64,000 bases of DNA from Isochrysis galbana. Lineage: Eukaryota; Haptophyta; Isochrysidales; Isochrysidaceae. Each line of letters begins with the position of its first letter. The stretch's first letter is position 1. Below the pieces are notes generated by a model that was not told the origin of the DNA, ran no database searches, and saw nothing but the letters and a program-made list of their open reading frames with translations. Below are positions 58,006-64,000 of the stretch, piece by piece. The DNA is taken from NCBI GenBank assembly GCA_018136815.1, contig CM030936.1:124001-188000 (forward strand), in the 5' to 3' direction. A program made the position numbers and the translations under genes.

Positions 58006-58351
58006 ATGGACCCATCACCATCACCGCCCTCTGCACTGCCAAATTCGCCCTCGCCGCCGCGCGCGGACCCCATTACCACTGCACCCGTGCCCAAGCCTTC
58101 CCAAGTATCTTCACCCGCTACCCAAGTCGATAGGCCGCCTACGGACGCGTGGGTTGCCAAGGATGGAGTCTCAGGAGCCTTACCCGGATCCTGGGAACAG
58201 TCCATCTCCACAGGAAGGAGACGAAGAGGAGGCGGAAGGAGACGAAGAGAAGGCGGAAGGAGGCGAAGGGGCGGAAGAAGGAGGAGGAGAGCCTTCGTTT
58301 GAAGTGCGGATGCCTTCATCCCCTCAGCGCCAAACGAGGGGTACCAAATGA
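58006..58351 (+). pseudogene. Gag-like N-terminal fragment, frameshifted
   Basis: ATG 58006 gives MDPSPSPPSALPNSPSPPRA (Pro/Ser-rich). Near 58165 the sensible frame changes to ESQEPYPDPGNSPSPQEGDE followed by Glu/Gly-rich residues, ending at 58351 inside the CCAAATGAAGGCAA motif. Style matches gag starts at 3217. No capsid region follows. Confidence 0.35.
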
Positions 58352-58361
58352 AGGCAAATGA
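58332..58361. repeat. Copy of the GGGGTACCAAATGAAGGCAA motif
   Basis: Same 28-30 bp as 9985-10017 with one difference. Beyond it (58370-58600) is a degenerate CTATTG/TAGCTAT simple repeat. Confidence 0.7.
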
Positions 58362-58816
58362 CCTTGAGCCTTGAGTAAGAGTAAGCAGGTAGTGCTTTAG
58401 TGCTTTGTTCACCTCCCCTACGCCGAGGAGCACAACTCTTGCTTTGGCTAGCGGCCATCGGCCATTGGATATCGACTATCGGGCTACTGGCTATTGCTAT
58501 TGCCGTTGGTTGCCTATTAGCTATGGCTGTTGCTGTTGGCTATCTATAGCTATAGCTATTGTTTTTTGGGATGATGGACGATCTCTATAGCTGACGAGTT
58601 TGAATTACGTGAAAAACCGCAACGACCGCTTGGGCGGCATGGAGGAGACTCAAAACGGCCCTGCTCTTGCGAGCATTGGAAGGAAGTCGACGTCGCTTCA
58701 CAATGTCCCATTGGACTACTACAGCCCACATTAGTATCAAACCTAAAGTCACATTCTGCCACGGCTTCGCCTGCGGATCCACATCTATTCTTTACACTCT
58801 CCCGTAGCGCCACATT

Positions 58817-59027
58817 TCACAAGTTGATGCAGACGGATGTTGAGTGCATGAGCTCACGAACAAGCAGTTCCACGAGAAGATGGCCGTCGTCCGCGTTGTA
58901 CCACCAATCGTTTGACTCGTCGTAACTGTAGTACCTGGGCCCACTGACAGCAGAGAACAAGAGAAGCCTGTCGCCTTCTACCTGGAGTGAGTACTGTCCC
59001 TTGCATCCAAGGTCAAGAGTCAGGACT
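58817..59027 (-). CDS. Frataxin, C-terminal exon (cut by the gap)
   Basis: Minus strand from the gap edge reads VLTLDLGCKGQYSLQVEGDR, LLLFSAVSGPRYYSYDES and WWYNADDGHLLVELLVREL, ending at TGA. This follows the frataxin/CyaY fold closely (VLT-LG-GTYVIN..., -SPxSGPKRYDY-, -W-Y-HDG-L-ELL--EL). Frataxin acts in mitochondrial iron-sulfur cluster assembly. The N-terminal part (targeting peptide and acidic helix) should lie in or beyond the 100-N gap. The sequence at 59128-59290 does not resemble it, so either an intron or a mis-join intervenes. Confidence 0.75.
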
Positions 59028-59127
59028 NNNNNNNNNNNNNNNNNNNNNNNNNNNNNNNNNNNNNNNNNNNNNNNNNNNNNNNNNNNNNNNNNNNNNNNNN
59101 NNNNNNNNNNNNNNNNNNNNNNNNNNN
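59028..59127. other. Assembly gap (100 N)
   Basis: Conventional placeholder; interrupts the frataxin gene. Confidence 1.
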
Positions 59128-59966
59128 TCGCCGCGACCAGCCGTCTACGCTCAGTCCGGCGACCGTCAAGGCGCAGCGCGCCGACGGACATCCCTTCTCC
59201 ACCGCGACCCATCGCGACACCGCCTCCGTCGCCGTTTCGTCACACGAGGAGAAGAACAGCGACACTTTACGAAGAAATGCTAGGATAATACTGATATGCT
59301 ACCCCCAAGATGCCCACGTGTACCGCCCAGACGTCCTGCGCAAAGACGCGGGGCACCATAAACATTTTAAGCAAAAACAAAACTATCACCTGGCCTCTTT
59401 TGACGGAACGCGACTTCCGCACAGCGAGAAGGCCCTACAACAAGGGACTGCGATGCAGAAAGATATAGGCACGGGGAGATGGCGCGATGCGCCGAAGACG
59501 AGGGCGACTCCCTCGTGGCGCCCGGGGTGTTGAGTATCAACAGGTGTGGGCGACCAGCCGATGAGTCGGACGACGGAAACGAAAACACGGAGAGCGAACG
59601 GAAGAGCGGCGCCAATCGAGGAAAGGCTATCGAGCGAAGAAGAGAGCGGTTCGAGCGTAGAAGATCTTACGAGGAACGGTAGCGACGAGGAGCGAGACGG
59701 GGAACGACACGATGGAAAGCGGTGCGATGAATCGAAATTAGGCTGTAGGGGTTGGTTGGCGTGGTACAAGGGGCGGCGGTCCAGGCGGTCAGGCCAGGGT
59801 GTAATCCTCGCAAAGCAAACGGCGGCCGCCTCGCCAAATCCCTAGCGGCGGCTGCGGCCAAGAACAAGAACAATGCAATAATCTAACTGAGCATTAGTAC
59901 CACTGCGTTAGGGGGCCGACCCCCCCTTTGTATGCTACATTTTGTGTCGTAGGACAAGAAATCAAC
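59128..59966. other. Intergenic; Arg/Glu-rich frames but no clear gene
   Basis: A plus frame 59546-59845 is charged (RRANGRAAPIEERLSSEEES) but too biased to call. CCTCTTTTGACGGAACGCGA at 59395 recurs at 62504. AACTGAGCATTAGTACCACT at 59886 recurs near 18241. Confidence 0.4.
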
Positions 59967-61117
59967 ATGCGATACTGCTATGATAATGCGTCGACATCTC
60001 GCCTTATGCCAGAAGGAAACCCTGCGTCGAGATCTCGGCGTAAGTGGCCCGACGCCGTCGCACGTCAGTTGCCTAGCATACGGCAGGAGCGGCAGCGCGC
60101 GTCGCTCGCGCGCGCATGCGGCACTCCGGCGCTCCGCGTCGATGTGACGAGCGTGGAGTTCCGTGAGTGTGCGCCTCCGGTCGGATTCTTTGAGCGCCGA
60201 CCCCTCGGTGCTTCTCTGGTGGAGCTCATCGCGATCGGTGGCTCTTTTGAGTGGTGGTGGAGTTTCTTGCGAGCAATCGAGTGTGGAGAGCTGTGTTCGC
60301 TCAAGGTGCTGATCATCGGCATATGTGAGAAGGTGAGCAGTATGCAGAGTCGCGCGCTGGTGGAGGCGGTTGCGGCTGGACACACGCCGCGGCTGCAGTG
60401 CCTGGTGGTGGACCACCGGCTGTGCGACCATTTCAAGGTTCGTCTTCACCCGAGCGCCGGCGCCGCCGAGGGGCCGTGTGTGGATCTTCGCAAACTGGAT
60501 GTGGTGGTGGACGACGTGTCGGTGTTGACGCGGCTGCTGCCCCTTCCGGTTTTGGAAGACGTGGGCCTGACGACTGCCAATGCGTCCGGCAGTGTGGTGC
60601 CCTTCCTGCGCTCGATTCGGCACGTGAAGTCGCTCTCGTTGACTCGTTGACGTGCGCGGACGATGCGCCGCTCATAGCTTGGGAAGGCTCGCCAATGGAG
60701 ACGACTCATTTGAGCCTCTCCGCTAACGATCTGGAGTTTCTCGAGGCCACCGATGTGTACGGCGTGATCAGCTCGGTTGCATTCTCGAACGTGACGTCAT
60801 TGTCGCTAATTGAGTGCTACATTCCGGGTGGGCTACGCGCTCACCTGCCTCATCTGTCGGCCCTGGTTTTGAACGACGTGAGCGGCACGTCCTCGTCGCT
60901 GACCCATCTCTTGTCGGGGTTGATTTTGATCTCGTTGGATCTGGTTTCGATCGACCCGCCCGACATCGTGATTGGCGGCAAGTGCTGCGAGTGTCTCCGC
61001 GTGGAGATGCCGCACGACGAGGAGGACGCTGTCCCCAGTCTCCACTTCAGCGAGCAAGGCCTTCCGCGTGAGCTGCACGTGCCCGATAGGGTCGTGGTGA
61101 CGAGCGGCGTGGAGTGA
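59967..61117 (+). CDS. LRR-like protein gene broken by an 8-bp tandem duplication
   Basis: The first frame (ATG 59967, MRYCYDN; an upstream ATG at 59928 is possible) reads leucine-rich repeats (ELIAIGGSFEWWWSFLRAI, LCSLKVLIIGIC, PRLQCLVVDHRL, VDLRKLDVVVDDVSVLTRLL) and stops at 60650. A second frame continues with the same repeat texture (VTSLSLIECYIPGGLRAHLP, HLSALVLNDVSG, LILISLDLVSID) to TGA near 61117. At the switch TCGTTGAC stands twice in tandem (60636-60651). With a single copy the frames would be continuous. ~380 aa in total. LRR proteins mediate protein contacts; no F-box or other partner domain was seen. Confidence 0.65.
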
Positions 61118-61247
61118 AGTGAGCCAGAAGCCAGCAGCGTCGAATGGGCTCTTGGACGTCGTGGAACTCATGCGCAAGGTGGCAAATGCAAAGGCACTTT
61201 TTGTGGGTGTTTGTGTTTCGTGACGGGTTTTAATGAATTATGGCGCT

Positions 61248-61967
61248 TTAGACTTTAGTAAATTTGGCGACAAAATCTAACAACTCTGGAGTATCTTGTA
61301 TGTTACTCTCTCCTTTTCTGACCCACCATGGTCTTTCTATGTCAAGAAGCAAAACGACTCTATTCTCGTCAGTATCGTTCACGCCAATGTGTTCCTTGCT
61401 GTCATCGAACACAATCCACTCTCCTTTTGCAATCTGGCGAAATTCATCCTCGACTGCAACCCCACTTCTACCTTTCGTGTCAGGATCTGGAACAACAATA
61501 CCCATATGACAACGAAGAGCTACATTGGCTAATCCGCTCCATCCGCGATGTTTGTTCAGTTCAGTTTTAGGACCGAGTTTGCTAAAGATTGCAGTTCGAA
61601 GTCCTGGAATGGTTCTGAGTAATTCTATTGTCTTTGGAAATGTTGTCGAGTACTCTGCGTTCCAAACTCCAAAGCCATAGAGTGGAACTACCTTCCAATC
61701 ATGACCCTCTTCCTTTGTGTAAAGATACTCTTCTGGCCAGTCATAAATTTTGTACTCACTGCTAAGAAACTCTCTTTCAATAAGTTCAAAGTTGTTAGCG
61801 AGCATCTGAAGATGCGGAAAGACTTTGTAGGGGGTCGGGTAAAACCTCTGACGACATCCAAAGTAATGCTTCACGCAATGCAGAAATAGCGTAGATAATA
61901 TCACGATGATAAACACAAAGATGACTTCTTTATTGTTTGAAATCAACCCGCGCGGCATTGGACTCAT
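61248..61967 (-). CDS. Aspartyl/asparaginyl beta-hydroxylase-like membrane protein
   Basis: 239 codons, ATG 61967 (or 61958, MPRGLISNN) to TAA. Residues ~14-33 are a signal anchor (EVIFVFIIVILSTLFLHCV). The C-terminal ~130 residues fit the 2-oxoglutarate-dependent Asp/Asn hydroxylase fold: KLGPKTELNKHRGWSGLANV, ALRCHMGIVVPD, GEWIVFDDSKEHIGVNDTDE and NRVVLLLDIERPWW. These provide the expected His pair (HRG..., EHIG) and Arg (NRVVLL). It is intron-less and clearly more AT-rich than neighbouring host genes, as is common for genes of large DNA viruses or recent transfers. A 46-bp copy of its 5' end lies upstream (62134-62179). Confidence 0.75.
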   Translation of the reverse strand: MSPMPRGLISNNKEVIFVFIIVILSTLFLHCVKHYFGCRQRFYPTPYKVFPHLQMLANNFELIEREFLSSEYKIYDWPEEYLYTKEEGHDWKVVPLYGFGVWNAEYSTTFPKTIELLRTIPGLRTAIFSKLGPKTELNKHRGWSGLANVALRCHMGIVVPDPDTKGRSGVAVEDEFRQIAKGEWIVFDDSKEHIGVNDTDENRVVLLLDIERPWWVRKGESNIQDTPELLDFVAKFTKV

Positions 61968-62639
61968 ATGCCTCTAGGGACACATTGTTGGAGGTGGATG
62001 TTAGGGCAACCATCCCACAACTTTGCCGCTGCAGCAGCACCGAAAATTATCGAGGCTGTAGAATGGTTGGCGCTTTGCATTTCTAAGCTATCTTATAGAA
62101 ATTTGTGCGAACCGGCCTAGAAATAGCGGATACACACAAAGATGACTTCTTTATTGTTTGAAATCAACCCGCGCGGCATGGAGGTGTCGTTCCGTCAATA
62201 GTGGGACATCAGTCGAATTGAGCGATCAAATGTCCACAGTTGTATTGTAGTTGTTTAACATTAGTTGTTGAACATTAAATTTAACACGCCGGTGGAGGCG
62301 GGTCCGACGGAGGCGACGGGGGAGGCGACGGAGGGGCACACGGCGCGCCGGTGCCCGCCGCCAGGCGCGCCACAGAGCGACCACGAGACGCTCGCCAACG
62401 CGCCGCACTGCTCGGTCGCGCCGCGGGCCACCTGCAGCCGCCAGCCGTCGACGGCGGCGTGTACCAATATTGTTCATAACTAAAAGAAAACAGATTGTGG
62501 TCCTCTTTTGACGGAACGCGACTTGGGACCCATACGCATTTTTGGGGGTGGTGAAGGTTAGAATTGTATAATGTATAGAAAAAGGCAATGTGGGGGGCTA
62601 AAAAAAAGGGAACCTCAAGTTGCATCCTCTCACTAGGTG
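61968..62639. other. Upstream region with duplicated and dispersed repeats
   Basis: 62134-62179 repeats 61913-61958 exactly (46 bp, codes for the hydroxylase start). 62179-62260 is the inverse of 42975-43065. 62504-62526 repeats 59395-59417. 62613-62632 is an inverted end of the foldback family (GTTGCATCCTCT), separated from the next end by CACTAGGTG. Confidence 0.6.
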
Positions 62640-63413
62640 AGAGGATGCAACCTCAGGTTTGGTTGTTTTTTTTCAATTGCCCCGTAAAATGTATGTAAAA
62701 ATTAGAACTTCCCCCCCCCGCCCTTTGCCCTCCCCCTTCCCCTTTCCCCCCTCGTACTCTTTTTGGGCGGTACCGCCAGTGGCGCCTTGCGCGTGCACGG
62801 CCGATGTGGCTCTGAAAAAGTTTTGGGGCGAGGAGGTGATGCCAACACGACGAACACTCGGTGGTGAGCACGCACGGCTCCTGGCTGGAAGAGTTGTGTG
62901 GGGGGCGAGAGGGGGTGCACGCGGCCGACGCCGCCTGTGCCGCGTAGCAGGGGCGACTGTCAGTTTTGGGCGGTACCGCCGGTGGCGCCTTGCGCGTGCA
63001 CGGCCGATGTGGCTCTGAAAAAATTTTGGGGCGAGGAGGTGATGCCAACACGACGAACACTCGGTGGTGAGCACGCACGGCTCCTGGCTGGAAGAGTTGT
63101 GTGGCAGGCGAGAGGGGCATGTCCGCCGGGCAGCGCGTCGGCCACGAGTACTTGCCGCCGTCAACGGCACTCTTGAACGAAGGATTCTCCGAAAACTCGG
63201 TCCCGCCAATCTGCTCGTCGGGAAGCATCAAAATGGCAGCGTTCGCGTGAAGAGTGCCCATGTCACACTCGACTGGCGGTACCGCCCAAAAAGAGTACGA
63301 GGGGGGAAAGGGGAAGGGGGAGGGCAAAGGGCGAGGGGGGGAAGTTCTAATTTTTACATACATTTTACGAGGCAATTGTAAAAAAAACAACCAAACCTGA
63401 GGTTGCATCCTCT
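62640..63413. mobile_element. 774-bp foldback element with ~141-bp inverted arms
   Basis: Left arm 62640-62780 and right arm 63272-63413 are near-identical inverse copies (AGAGGATGCAACCTCAGG..., ending TACCGCCAGT). Between them a ~160-bp unit is tandemly duplicated with a ~202-bp period (62765-62910, 62967-63115). A stretch reads on the minus strand as plausible coding sequence (VECDMGTLHANAAILMLPDE, QIGGTEFSENPSFKSAVDGG, KYSWPTRCPADMP). Long arms and captured gene-like sequence resemble Mutator/Pack-type or foldback transposons. No target duplication found; no transposase. Confidence 0.8.
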
Positions 63414-63479
63414 TGTCGCCAGTCTCCCCCCTTCGCCCGTTTGCTAACGCAAACGGGGCTCGTTTCTCACCACACTCCA

Positions 63480-63880
63480 TCGGGGGGGGTGCAAATCCCC
63501 CCTCTCCCTCGCCCCACTCTCTTCCACCTTTGTCCCTGCGGCGCGTCGCCATGCGGCGCGCCATGGCCTGCTCTCAGAGGTCCTTCAGGGGCGCCCAGAG
63601 GGCCAGCAAGGGCAGCTCAGGGGGCAGTGGAGGCTGGGGCTCAGCCCCTGGCCCCCCCTGCCTCTCCCTCGCTCGCCTCGCTGGCCTTGGGTGCCGCCCT
63701 GAGGCCCGTGTCTGCCTGGCGAACAGGGATGGGGGGGGAGTCAGTACGAGAGCAGGCCCATGCGAGCCTGGGAGTGCGGCTCGCGGCCCGCGCCCACGAA
63801 GGGTCTGGGTCAGATTGTTGAATGCCCAGCCCCTGCCAGAAGGCAGGGGCTGAGGTTGATTGTACGGGCCAACCCCGGGG
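63480..63880. repeat. GC-rich dispersed repeat copy
   Basis: Resembles 13780-13970 (CCAGGAGGCCAGCAGGG-like, CTCAGGGGGCAG.GAGGCTGGGGC) and, inverted, 14950-15230. The final ~120 bp of the window show nothing further. Confidence 0.5.
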
Positions 63881-64000
63881 GGTGTCCGCGATGGAGAGGG
63901 GGGGCCGCGAGGCCCCCATTGACCCCCACTTATAAAAGTAGGTTGAAGAACAAGAACAATGAGGCGGCGGAGGTAGGCACGAGGCACGGTGGGCCTCGGG

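Overview
The window looks like nuclear DNA of a unicellular eukaryotic alga. Evidence: GC-rich, GT-AG-intron genes with animal/plant/protist-type domains (DGAT2 acyltransferase, DnaJ-TPR, cytochrome b5, frataxin, SFI1-like), heavy retroelement load, long poly-C/poly-G runs, and two 100-N scaffold gaps (33928-34027, 59028-59127). A haptophyte or similar chromist alga would fit, but nothing here fixes the lineage.

Layout. 0-5.6 kb: wreckage of LTR and non-LTR retroelements plus tandem repeats (a 16-bp palindromic satellite at 4329-4676). 6.4-10.0 kb: a virus-like island of small intron-less genes (a myristoylation-motif membrane protein, a coiled-coil protein, two unrecognised proteins) in which two genes carry a near-identical duplicated upstream block with a TATATAAA box. 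11.5-20.1 kb: three host genes on the minus strand (DGAT2-type acyltransferase, an unknown membrane protein, an ER-type DnaJ/TPR co-chaperone). 21.6-33.9 kb: a large Ty3/gypsy chromovirus-type retrotransposon on the minus strand whose polyprotein contains a DNA-methyltransferase-like domain between gag and protease. Gag, pol and RNase H/integrase share one reading frame interrupted by two TAG codons. The 5' end of the element is lost in the first gap; a LINE reverse-transcriptase fragment lies beyond.

36.4-38.3 kb: a three-exon gene joining an SKP1/BTB-like fold to cytochrome b5. 38.5-43.1 kb: nested transposons. A 183-bp MITE with 8-bp target duplication is followed by a GC-rich tandem array split by a 2.8-kb element with 21-bp terminal inverted repeats and an 8-bp target duplication (hAT-like). 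That element is itself invaded by an internally deleted LINE with an 18-bp target duplication. 44.4-46.2 kb: a five-exon 2OG-Fe(II) oxygenase gene. 49.5-53.3 kb: a divergent pair, a cysteine-rich protein (minus) and an SFI1-like W-repeat/coiled-coil protein (plus). 53.5-58.4 kb: LINE and LTR debris, minisatellites, and one poorly resolved gene. 58.8-62.0 kb: frataxin 3' exon at the second gap, an LRR-like gene broken by an 8-bp tandem duplication, and an AT-rich aspartyl/asparaginyl hydroxylase-like gene. 62.6-63.4 kb: a 774-bp foldback element with ~141-bp arms and captured coding sequence.

The most notable system is the methyltransferase-bearing Ty3/gypsy element. All family assignments were made by reading translations by eye; no database search was run.
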